From the NCBI GenBank assembly GCA_018266935.1, contig JAFDZL010000461.1, forward strand, positions 1 to 32,711: 32,711 bases of DNA, in the 5' to 3' direction. Shown one piece after another: positions 16,445 to 22,565 of the stretch (its first letter is position 1; every line of letters starts with the position of its first letter). The DNA is from Bacteroidota bacterium (GTDB taxonomy: Bacteria > Bacteroidota > Bacteroidia > Sphingobacteriales > Sphingobacteriaceae). Made by a program: the position numbers and the translations under genes. Below the pieces are notes generated by a model, which worked only from the letters and a program-made list of their open reading frames with translations, made no database searches and had not been told where the DNA came from.

Positions 16445-17084
16445 ATTTGAAAGCAACGCTAACGTACTGGTTGTTGATGTTGGAAAACGTGAGGTTACTG
16501 CCGTTGTTCCAGTACAGTTCTTTTTTGCCGAGGTTCCAGATGTCTATTTTGGTATCGGGATAAATATGGTAATAACCCATATCGTACGACCTGCCGTCGT
16601 TGGGGATGTTGATATTGTAATTGTATTTGTAATTGAACTCGTCGGCACTGACGGTAACATAGTAGATATTTGACGGGCTGGTGTTTACCACTCGCAGCAA
16701 AAAATAGTTTGGGCCGATGGTTAAAGGGTATTCGAAATTACCCCAGGAGCGTACCACGGTATCGATGTCCCATTTCATACGCTCGCCGAGCAGACCTGCT
16801 TTTGTGTTCAGGAGATAAGTATTTGCCTCGGTTTGCAGGCGATAATGGTTTTTCGCCTTATAATCGAACGAGCCTCCGGCAGGTATAATATTCATTTTGC
16901 CATCAAGCTCGATTGAGATCGCAGTGAGCGTATAGTTCCTGAACGTGATGGTATGCTTCTGGAAGAACCAATGGTAAACAAAGAATAGCAGGATCACGCC
17001 GGCAATCCCACCGAAAATAGTGATCAGCAAGCGCTTGTCGCTGCCCCGTTTTGGTGAAAAAGGTTGAACAGGGGGAATTGCCAT
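16443..17084 (-). CDS. Single-pass membrane protein of unknown function
   Basis: I do not recognise a family in this 213-residue protein. It has a short Pro-rich cytoplasmic N-terminus (1-18), one membrane helix (about 20-40, LLITIFGGIAGVILLFFVYHWFF) and an extracytoplasmic domain of about 170 residues rich in Tyr, Asn and aromatic beta-strand-like segments. This layout, anchor first and beta domain outside, resembles the transglutaminase-like protein next to it, but the 347-bp gap and its own terminator show it is a separate transcript. The start is the first ATG after an AT-rich leader. Confidence 0.72.
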   Translation of the reverse strand: MAIPPVQPFSPKRGSDKRLLITIFGGIAGVILLFFVYHWFFQKHTITFRNYTLTAISIELDGKMNIIPAGGSFDYKAKNHYRLQTEANTYLLNTKAGLLGERMKWDIDTVVRSWGNFEYPLTIGPNYFLLRVVNTSPSNIYYVTVSADEFNYKYNYNINIPNDGRSYDMGYYHIYPDTKIDIWNLGKKELYWNNGSNLTFSNINNQYVSVAFK

Positions 17085-17266
17085 TTTGTTAATTTGATAC
17101 GGAGTATGAAGATATTTAAAATTTTTTACCCGATTAATTATCGATTTAAATAAAAAAGTAATTTTTTTGTGCGTTTTTTAGATCAAGCCCCTATTCAATG
17201 TAAAATAACTATGACGGCATAATTAAAAAAGTCAAAAGCCGTTATCAGCGTAAACAAATCCCATAT

Positions 17267-17824
17267 ATGAGTAAACTTCGACTACCACTTTTTATCATCT
17301 TATCAGCATCACTGTCATTCATCATACAAAGCTGCAATAAGGATAGCGTCGTATCTACAGCCTACACTACCGCGGCTTTCCAGGCCAATATCGACGGTAA
17401 TGTATGGGCGCCCGACACGACGAGCATAGCTGTAAATTATAGCCAGGCGGCAGGTATAAAAACATTGGTGGTGCAGGGCACCAGGCAAGCCAAACAGGTG
17501 ATATTTAATGTAACGCTTCCCAACACCAACACTGCGGGTTTTCCGCTGGGTACTTATACCATTGATGGATCATCGGTGACGGCGCAGTACAATACGCAAT
17601 CAGTAGCCAACGGCCCGTTCGCTCCGAGGGGAACGGTTGAGCCCGGCGCCGGTTCGATCATTATAACGGCTGTTGACTCGGTAAAGAAGCAGATAACAGG
17701 TACGTTCTCCTTTTATTCGCGGACGACCAACTATGATAACAACGGCAACGTGATATCCATCGTGGTCGATAATATCACGGGCGGCGAATTTACCGCCGTG
17801 CCTTATACCTATACCAGCAATTAA
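17267..17824 (+). CDS. Lipoprotein, DUF6252-like
   Basis: This 185-residue lipoprotein has its signal ending at Cys23 (FIIQSC, then NKD). The mature part has a pattern I associate with DUF6252: an opening FQANIDGNVWAPD (about 38-50), several beta strands with T and V, and a closing ITGTFSFYSRT...GEFTAVPY. Such proteins are common, uncharacterised surface or periplasmic lipoproteins of Bacteroidota. The gene is followed 30 bases later by an outer-membrane barrel gene, and the two are probably one transcript. The 182-bp AT-rich gap before it holds no gene. Confidence 0.7.
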   Translation: MSKLRLPLFIILSASLSFIIQSCNKDSVVSTAYTTAAFQANIDGNVWAPDTTSIAVNYSQAAGIKTLVVQGTRQAKQVIFNVTLPNTNTAGFPLGTYTIDGSSVTAQYNTQSVANGPFAPRGTVEPGAGSIIITAVDSVKKQITGTFSFYSRTTNYDNNGNVISIVVDNITGGEFTAVPYTYTSN

Positions 17825-17854
17825 CCCCAATTGAAAAAGACGTATTGCAATAAC

Positions 17855-18574
17855 ATGAAAAGAATTTACACCATCATATCTATATCGGTTCTTATATGCA
17901 CGGCTTTCAGCGCAAATGCGCAGGTGAAAAGCTATGTTTCTTTATACGGCGGCGTATCGAACCCGCTGGGCAACTATGCCAGCACCGATTATAACAACAA
18001 CCAGTCGGGCTTTGCGAAAAAGAATGTAACCTTCGCTGTCGACGGCGCCTACTATATCAAAAAGAACTTTGCCATCGGCGGCGCCATATCCTTCCAGGAC
18101 CAGGGCAAGCTGAGCGCTGCTGATGCCAATGCCCTGGCGCAGGGCTACGTCGCCTCTTATTCTGCCGATAACGCTACGGTGACCGGCTATGACCGTTTCC
18201 ATAGCTGGAACCTGCTGGTCGGCCCGCAATATTCGTTCACTTATAAAGATTTTATCCTCGACCTGCGGGCATCAGTCGGTGCGATCGACGTTACTTCCAC
18301 GCCCGAAACGTCCATTCAGTTGACGGGAGTACCTGCTCAAACCACGACATTTTATCAACGCCGGTCGAGCGGGGTAGTGTTCGGCTATGGCGGAACGGCC
18401 GGTTTGCGCTACAAGGTTAGCGATACCTGGTCCTTCGGTATCCGCGCGGCGTACATAGCCTCGCCGGGTATTGCGGTTACGAACCAGGGCCGCACCGAAA
18501 CGGAGGGTCGCCTGGTAACCAAAATACCGATCACTGAGCTGCAGACCACATTCGGGTTTACGATTAGCTTTTGA
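17855..18574 (+). CDS. Outer-membrane beta-barrel protein
   Basis: This 239-residue protein has signal peptide MKRIYTIISISVLICTAFSANAQ and alternating hydrophobic/polar strands typical of the small OmpW/OmpA-like barrel (porin family) fold: YVSLYGGVSNPLGNYAST after the signal, KNFAIGGAISFQDQGK, WNLLVGPQYSFTY, GLRYKVSDTWSFGIRAAY, and the final LQTTFGFTISF ending in Phe, the usual outer-membrane insertion signal. It probably spans the outer membrane with eight strands; a pore or structural role cannot be told. The frame runs upstream to a TTG at 17831, but the ATG gives the proper signal peptide. Its last 11 bases overlap the convergent gene. Confidence 0.87.
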   Translation: MKRIYTIISISVLICTAFSANAQVKSYVSLYGGVSNPLGNYASTDYNNNQSGFAKKNVTFAVDGAYYIKKNFAIGGAISFQDQGKLSAADANALAQGYVASYSADNATVTGYDRFHSWNLLVGPQYSFTYKDFILDLRASVGAIDVTSTPETSIQLTGVPAQTTTFYQRRSSGVVFGYGGTAGLRYKVSDTWSFGIRAAYIASPGIAVTNQGRTETEGRLVTKIPITELQTTFGFTISF

Positions 18575-19013
18575 TCATTGGAGCGAGTAAGCTCACCAAA
18601 AGGAATGATATTGCGATAACTATGATTAATGCCGGAAGAGCGCTTCTGGTGATATAGCTGTTAGGCTTAAAATGCCGCCTGAAGAAATACTCGACTAGCA
18701 CAGCGCCGCCAAAGACATTCAGTGCAGCGGTATAATATAAAAGCTTATCGTTTGGTTGTGTTTTTTGCAGATTAATGCGTCCAATGTCGCCCCCGGTAAG
18801 TTTAGCTATAACTATATTTTCGACAAGTACATAAGCGATCCCAAAAACCAACACTAAATAACCGGCTGTTTTATTGCCTATACGGCGCAGGTTAAGCATG
18901 AGCAATACACTGCCCACAAAAGGTGAGAAAAATATTGAAAACAGTATGATGGCCCACTTGGAATATATGGCCGATTTTTCGTTTTCGGGTTGAACATTTT
19001 CGAATTCATCCAT
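18564..19013 (-). CDS. Multi-pass membrane protein, unknown function
   Basis: I do not recognise a family in this 149-residue protein. A short acidic N-terminus (MDEFENVQPENEK) precedes about four hydrophobic segments (roughly 18-40, 48-70, 88-108 and 125-146). The charged loop GGDIGRINLQKTQPNDK lies between the second and third, and FFRRHFKPNS before the fourth. The 3' end overlaps the convergent barrel gene by 11 bases. The start is supported by a perfect promoter element 4 nt before the ATG. Confidence 0.75.
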   Translation of the reverse strand: MDEFENVQPENEKSAIYSKWAIILFSIFFSPFVGSVLLMLNLRRIGNKTAGYLVLVFGIAYVLVENIVIAKLTGGDIGRINLQKTQPNDKLLYYTAALNVFGGAVLVEYFFRRHFKPNSYITRSALPALIIVIAISFLLVSLLAPMIKS

Positions 19014-19017
19014 CGGG

Positions 19018-19025
19018 CAAAGATA
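19018..19025 (-). promoter_or_regulatory. -7 promoter element, exact TAnnTTTG
   Basis: The minus strand reads TATCTTTG, then CCCG, then ATG of the membrane-protein gene. All eight consensus positions match. The 4-nt distance predicts a leaderless transcript. A T-rich stretch lies at the -33 position but no exact TTTG. Confidence 0.55.
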
Positions 19026-19055
19026 GCGGAATTGCAGCTCCCCCCGATAAAAAAT

Positions 19056-19085
19056 AACGCCTGTCGTGGTATTACGGCAGGCGTT
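19056..19085 (-). terminator. Long hairpin with T-tract between divergent genes
   Basis: AACGCCTGTCGT (19056-19067) pairs with ACGGCAGGCGTT (19074-19085) over 12 positions (one G-T wobble) with a 6-nt loop. On the minus strand the stem is followed by ATTTTTTA. It sits upstream of the promoter of the membrane-protein gene and would stop minus-strand read-through. It could also be the end of an unseen minus-strand RNA. Confidence 0.5.
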
Positions 19086-19235
19086 TGAATTGGCTATTGC
19101 CTGGTGATCAATTTTCCTGGATTATATTAAATCCGACGTGCGCCACGGTCGAGCCTGATATATACACTTCTCATAACGTTATATTTTATATATTTATAGT
19201 AAAACTACAGCTCATTTCACCTGTTCATTGAGTAT

Positions 19236-19487
19236 ATGAAAAAATGGTTTTTGATCGCCGTTTTTGCCTTGTTTTCATTTGTTTTTACGGCATGCGGCAA
19301 CAATGGGGCACATTCAGGGAAGCCCGATACGGTAGGCAACAGGTATGGTTCGGCTAATGATACCAATGGGTCAGCCCAAAGAACTATCGATACCGGTAAA
19401 GTAACTTCAAAGGATTACAGCGCTTCGGGCGGGACTGTGAAGGAACAGGACACCTCAAAGCGAAAAGACGCTGTTAAACAACGTTAA
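19236..19487 (+). CDS. Small lipoprotein, unknown function
   Basis: This 83-residue lipoprotein has a clear signal (MKKWFLIAVFALFSFVFTAC, lipidated Cys20). The mature part is short, hydrophilic and apparently disordered, rich in Gly, Ser, Thr, Asp and Lys, with no Cys or recognisable domain. Such Gly/Ser/Lys-rich small lipoproteins are frequent in Sphingobacteriaceae and have no known role. It is preceded by about 150 bases of AT-rich sequence that likely holds its promoter, though I cannot place the elements. Confidence 0.75.
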   Translation: MKKWFLIAVFALFSFVFTACGNNGAHSGKPDTVGNRYGSANDTNGSAQRTIDTGKVTSKDYSASGGTVKEQDTSKRKDAVKQR

Positions 19488-19554
19488 TAATGACTGTCAG
19501 CGCTCGGTATAAAAGTGCCTGCCGCAAATGGTCAGCCACAGAAATAGAACATAG

Positions 19555-20328
19555 TTAAGCCGCATCCAGTTCGCGCACCTGTTTTATATAGGCCGTCGGC
19601 AGGATAGCGTTTTTTAGCAGGTTTTGCAGCCGCAGCAGGCGGAAGAATTTATAACAATAAAGTACCGGGAGCAACCAGGGCGTTCTGCCCAGCGCCAGCA
19701 GCCTGTTCACCTGCTGTGGCGCTACGAGCACCTGTGCCTGTTTCAGCACCCAGAATCTTATAGCTCCCAGGTGTTTGCGGTACTGTCGATAGAGGTCGAT
19801 GGTGAACGCGCTGCTTGTAAGATCGTTATTTAGTTGCTTAATGCGCATTGCCAGATAGTCCGCATAAGTTTGCGGCAGGCCCTTTAAGTCCATTTCTTTA
19901 CCCACGCGGAAAAAAACATCAAAAACTTCGCATCGCTCCGCATGGCTAAGTTTCCTTTCCAGGAGCTCATAGGAGCGGATGGAATAGTCGATCAGCATAA
20001 AAAGCACTTCAAGGTAGGCGTCGTCGGGTATATTGAAGCCCCGGCTGGCTTCCACACCTTTATGTATAGCGGTAATATTCCTGATAGCGCTGAGTGCATC
20101 GTCGTATCGCGAAAAAATGATCCTGCGCGCGTAGCCTACGGTGCTGAAAAGGCGCCCCAACGGGTCGGCGGGGAGCTTACCGGTGAAGTACAGCCAGTCG
20201 ACCGAACGGTTAAGCGCGAATTCGGCTGAGGCGCCCGCGAAAATAAATAGTATCGTATCAGCTTTTCCCCATATTTCCCTAACAACCGAGTCTTTATCCA
20301 CGAAATGTTTCCTGTTCGCCACGTTCAT
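19555..20328 (-). CDS. Oxygenase MpaB family protein (DUF2236)
   Basis: This 257-residue protein matches the MpaB/rubber-oxygenase (Lcp) family: an opening helix VREIWGKADTILFIFAGASAEFAL, the segment DPLGRLFSTVGYARRIIF (about 56-72), NITAIHKGVEA with His89 at the likely haem-ligand position, AYLEVLFMLIDYSIRSYELL and GLPQTYADYLAM (about 155-166). Family members are haem proteins; characterised ones cleave polyisoprene or a farnesyl side chain, but most bacterial members have no known substrate. There is no signal peptide, so it is probably cytoplasmic or peripheral to the membrane. It has its own textbook promoter. It is one of the shorter members of the family. Confidence 0.82.
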   Translation of the reverse strand: MNVANRKHFVDKDSVVREIWGKADTILFIFAGASAEFALNRSVDWLYFTGKLPADPLGRLFSTVGYARRIIFSRYDDALSAIRNITAIHKGVEASRGFNIPDDAYLEVLFMLIDYSIRSYELLERKLSHAERCEVFDVFFRVGKEMDLKGLPQTYADYLAMRIKQLNNDLTSSAFTIDLYRQYRKHLGAIRFWVLKQAQVLVAPQQVNRLLALGRTPWLLPVLYCYKFFRLLRLQNLLKNAILPTAYIKQVRELDAA

Positions 20329-20332
20329 GATA

Positions 20333-20363
20333 CAAAATTATTAAAAGTACTTTTTTTTTCAAA
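20333..20363 (-). promoter_or_regulatory. Complete Bacteroidota promoter for MpaB-family gene
   Basis: On the minus strand TTTG (20363-20360), a 19-base spacer and TAATTTTG (20340-20333) match both the -33 and -7 consensus elements exactly. Only TATC separates the -7 element from the ATG. This is the best promoter in the window and anchors the leaderless interpretation of the others. Confidence 0.7.
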
Positions 20364-20632
20364 GTAAAAAATGCGTTAAAATAGTATTAAGCCCATCTTT
20401 TTTAACTGGCGATAAATTTTTCGCTGTCGTTACTAAATAAAGCACGGTTTTTGAATTAAATTATTAGCTTTTGGGTAATACCCAAAGCCGGAAAATGTTG
20501 AAAAATGATTAGTCGGATTGCGTATCTAAAAAAATCTTTTTTACGTATAAACGAAACATTTTTCGGGAAGCTTATATTATACATAAGAAATTTAATTCTC
20601 ACTACAGAAAAACATTTATTATTTAATTAATT
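20341..20632. other. AT-rich regulatory stretch before GH16 gene
   Basis: No gene is seen here. It holds the promoter upstream element of the MpaB-family gene at its left end and the palindrome TTTGGGTAATACCCAAA (20470-20486), a perfect 7-bp inverted repeat with a 3-nt centre. The rest consists of A/T runs. The palindrome is 147 bases before the GH16 gene and could be an operator for it, which is inference. Confidence 0.45.
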
Positions 20633-21559
20633 ATGAAAACTTATACGAAATTTTCTTTCATGGCGGTAGCTTTCGGAGCGTTGTCACTGGGGGCTTGTAA
20701 GAAGAGTTCAAACACCACCAACAACAATAACAACAATGGCGGCAATGGCGGCTATGTTAAAACAAAGTACAACACCAACTCGCAAACGGCTAACGCGACC
20801 TGCGACTATGATTCAAGCGACACCTCGCTAACCAACCACGGCTGGACCAAGGTTTTCGACGACGAGTTTACCGGCAGCCTTAGCAACTGGTATGCGGTGA
20901 CCGGCGGTGTTGCAAAGGAACTGGAATGCAACGAGCCGGCCAACGTACAGGTATCGAACGGTGTTTGTACCATCACTGCGAAGCAGCAATCGGTAACCGG
21001 TCCAAAAACCTTCGGCAATGATACCACCGCAAATTTTAATTTCACTTCGGGCTGGATCGTAAGCAACGCAACCTTTGCGCCTACGTCAGCAGCTCCTAAA
21101 ATGCGTATTATCGCCAGGCTTAAAACGGCTGCCGGTAAGGGCCTTACCTCGACATTCTACAGTTTCGCCGACAGTGTTTGGCCGACGAATGGGGAGCTGG
21201 ATTTCATGGAAAACAAAGGGGATGACGCCAAGACCTATGCCGTTGATTACTTTTATGGTTCTGCAGCGGGCAAAAATGAGGTTACCGACGGGCTGATGTT
21301 CAACCCAACTACTGAAGACCTCTCTGCCTGCTACCATGTCTATATGATGGAATGGACGCAAAATACTTTTACAGCCTATCTTGACGGCAACCTGGTTGAA
21401 ACCTCTAATAGTTCATACATTCCCAACCTTTTCAATCAACAGCATCACCTAGCGTTTGCTGTGCCTATTGGCGGGTTGTATTATACAAACCTCGACCCAT
21501 CCACCGTGCAGGGCGGAACGATGACTATCGACTACGTAAAGGTTTTCACATCCAATTAA
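20633..21559 (+). CDS. GH16 family lipoprotein (laminarinase-like)
   Basis: This 308-residue lipoprotein has a signal ending at Cys22 (LGACKK), an Asn/Gly-rich linker (27-40) and a GH16 jelly-roll domain (about 70-308). The catalytic motif is GELDFME, giving nucleophile Glu188, Asp190 and acid/base Glu193 in the E-x-D-x-x-E form typical of laminarinases and related beta-1,3/1,4-glucanases. FDDEFTGSLSNWY near 75-87 and TIDYVKVF at the end are the usual GH16 borders. It probably sits on the outer membrane and cuts beta-glucan or another beta-linked polysaccharide into oligomers. It stands alone, without SusC/SusD or other glucanase genes. A strong terminator follows. Confidence 0.93.
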   Translation: MKTYTKFSFMAVAFGALSLGACKKSSNTTNNNNNNGGNGGYVKTKYNTNSQTANATCDYDSSDTSLTNHGWTKVFDDEFTGSLSNWYAVTGGVAKELECNEPANVQVSNGVCTITAKQQSVTGPKTFGNDTTANFNFTSGWIVSNATFAPTSAAPKMRIIARLKTAAGKGLTSTFYSFADSVWPTNGELDFMENKGDDAKTYAVDYFYGSAAGKNEVTDGLMFNPTTEDLSACYHVYMMEWTQNTFTAYLDGNLVETSNSSYIPNLFNQQHHLAFAVPIGGLYYTNLDPSTVQGGTMTIDYVKVFTSN

Positions 21560-21580
21560 CAATTTTAAAAAACATCATAT

Positions 21581-21613
21581 AAAAGGGATACGACGTACTC
21601 GTGTCCCTTTTTT
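21581..21613 (+). terminator. Rho-independent terminator of GH16 gene
   Basis: AAAAGGGATACGA (21581-21593) pairs with TCGTGTCCCTTTT (21599-21611) over 13 positions, with one wobble pair and a 5-nt loop. The T-run continues to 21613. It starts 22 bases after the stop codon and is A-rich on the left, so it could also work on the other strand. Confidence 0.85.
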
Positions 21614-21636
21614 GTTGAATTAACCTTGTTAAAGAC

Positions 21637-21670
21637 TTTGATTTTCAAATAATTCGTTAACTTAGGTTTC
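21637..21670 (+). promoter_or_regulatory. Candidate promoter for DoxX-like gene
   Basis: TTTG (21637-21640), a 22-base spacer and TAGGTTTC (21663-21670, seven of eight matches to TAnnTTTG). The ATG follows 14 nt later. It lies between the GH16 terminator and the DoxX-like gene, where a promoter is needed. Confidence 0.42.
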
Positions 21671-21684
21671 GCCTTGAGACAGCC

Positions 21685-22143
21685 ATGAAGCCTTTAGCAG
21701 TTTTGCTCGTCGTGTTTTGTATTGTGATGTCCGTAACCCGCTTGACAGGCGGGACATGGGATTATATACTTTCGGGCAATATCGCCATGGCAGCTATGCT
21801 GCTTTTTACGGCGATCGGGCACTTTGTCTATCGCGAAGGTATGGCGATGATGGTGCCGGATGCCATCCCCGCAAAAAAACAGCTGGTTTATCTTACCGGT
21901 ATTATGGAAATAGTATTCGCTGCCGGGCTTTGCATACCCGATGCGCGCCGCCTTGCCGCCGACCTGCTGATACTCTTTTTCCTCCTCATTCTGCCAGCCA
22001 ATATCAACGCCGCACAAAAAACCGTTGACTTTCAAAAGGCCAATAACCGCGGCTATGGGGTTGGTTACCTGTGGCTGCGCATACCCATGCAGGTATTCTT
22101 CATCCTGTGGGTGGCCTATTTCGGTATGATCGTAAAATATTAG
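21685..22143 (+). CDS. DoxX-like membrane protein
   Basis: This 152-residue inner-membrane protein has four hydrophobic segments (about 3-17, 33-47, 66-80 and 91-104) and a final one near 128-150. It matches DoxX/DoxX-like proteins by the AMLLFTAIGHFVYREGMAMMVPDAIP block (about 37-62) and the GIMEIVFAAGLCIPDARRLAA block. Classical DoxX is a subunit of archaeal thiosulfate:quinone oxidoreductase, but most bacterial DoxX-like proteins have no proven role. It is a single-gene unit between the GH16 terminator and the hairpin at 22175. Confidence 0.85.
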   Translation: MKPLAVLLVVFCIVMSVTRLTGGTWDYILSGNIAMAAMLLFTAIGHFVYREGMAMMVPDAIPAKKQLVYLTGIMEIVFAAGLCIPDARRLAADLLILFFLLILPANINAAQKTVDFQKANNRGYGVGYLWLRIPMQVFFILWVAYFGMIVKY

Positions 22144-22164
22144 TTAAAAGTTTTTAGGGTGAGG

Positions 22165-22199
22165 ATCAAAAAAAAGCGACGGGCTTTTGACCCATCGCT
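22165..22199 (-). terminator. Strong hairpin with T-tract, best on minus strand
   Basis: On the minus strand AGCGATGGG pairs with CCCGTCGCT (22199-22175, one G-T wobble, 7-nt loop) and is followed by an unbroken run of T bases. On the plus strand the same stem has a mismatch and only a weak T-rich tail, though it may still end the DoxX-like transcript. The orientation suggests that a minus-strand RNA from the gene-free region to the right ends here. Confidence 0.6.
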
Positions 22200-22242
22200 A
22201 TTGTTATTTAACAGGTGTATAGAGGTGTCACGACTAAAAACA

Positions 22243-22273
22243 AAGTCCCCTGTTTATCACTAATAGGGGACTT
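22243..22273 (-). terminator. Perfect 9-bp stem-loop with T-rich tail on minus strand
   Basis: AAGTCCCCT and AGGGGACTT form a perfect stem around a 13-nt loop. On the minus strand it is followed by TGTTTTTAG, so it could be a terminator or a structural element of a small RNA reading towards 22165. Confidence 0.4.
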
Positions 22274-22384
22274 CGAACCTAAACCTTATCACAAAAATGC
22301 AAGCGCGGCCACTTGCTTTTTATATTACAAATGTAGGAAGCACATTTGATGCGCGGGATTAGAATAGGATTAGAGTTTTGGGAT

Positions 22385-22429
22385 TGGTTGTAATGGTTGT
22401 AATGGTTGTAATGGTTGTAGTGGTTGTAG
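22385..22429. repeat. 9-bp tandem repeat, five units
   Basis: There are three exact copies of TGGTTGTAA followed by two of TGGTTGTAG, and a sixth, decayed unit (TGGTTTGTG). Unit number could vary between strains by slippage. It lies about 140 bases before mutS. Confidence 0.9.
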
Positions 22430-22453
22430 TGGTTTGTGCAGCCGCAAACAGCA

Positions 22454-22480
22454 TCTTTCGGACTTGCGGACTTCCGGACT
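22454..22480. repeat. 8-bp-period tandem tract (ACTTTCGG type)
   Basis: The units are TCTTTCGG, ACTTGCGG, ACTTCCGG and then ACT. It shares the 19-base word CTTTCGGACTTGCGGACTT with the tract at 5643-5682, 17 kb away, so the two are copies of one repeat class and not chance. Confidence 0.75.
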
Positions 22481-22565
22481 AATTTTTCAACCAACCCCCA
22501 ACTTTTCAACAACTCACTCACTAACCGCCCAATACCTTAAATTAGCCGTTTATTCAAAAATCCCC

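Larger units (their letters stand above)
22144..22565. other. Hairpin- and repeat-rich gap before mutS; possible small RNA
   Basis: No credible protein gene is seen in this 422-bp gap. It holds the minus-strand terminator at 22165-22199 and a perfect 9-bp stem, AAGTCCCCT (22243-22251) with AGGGGACTT (22265-22273). It also holds a weak 5-bp stem, GCAAG/CTTGC (22299-22316), followed by five T on the plus strand, a 9-bp tandem tract (22385-22429) and an 8-bp tract (22454-22480). The region 22175-22316 looks structured like a small RNA, but strand and identity are not settled. TTCGAA next to the second stem recalls a tRNA T-loop, but no tRNA folds. Confidence 0.45.

Noticed and set aside
20633..22143. 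A polysaccharide utilisation locus around the GH16 gene
   Set aside because: No SusC, SusD, transporter or regulator gene is present on either side, and the gene is closed off by its own terminator.
22243..22290. A tRNA, because of TTCGAA beside a GC stem
   Set aside because: The five bases on either side of the would-be T-loop do not pair, and no acceptor, D or anticodon arms can be drawn on either strand.
22385..22429. Possible CRISPR array
   Set aside because: The units are 9 bp and directly adjacent with no spacers, and there are no cas genes. It is a simple tandem repeat.
22279..22521. An 80-codon minus-strand frame with NHY-repeated residues
   Set aside because: The repeat in the product is only the 9-bp tandem tract read in frame. 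There is no conserved sequence outside it.
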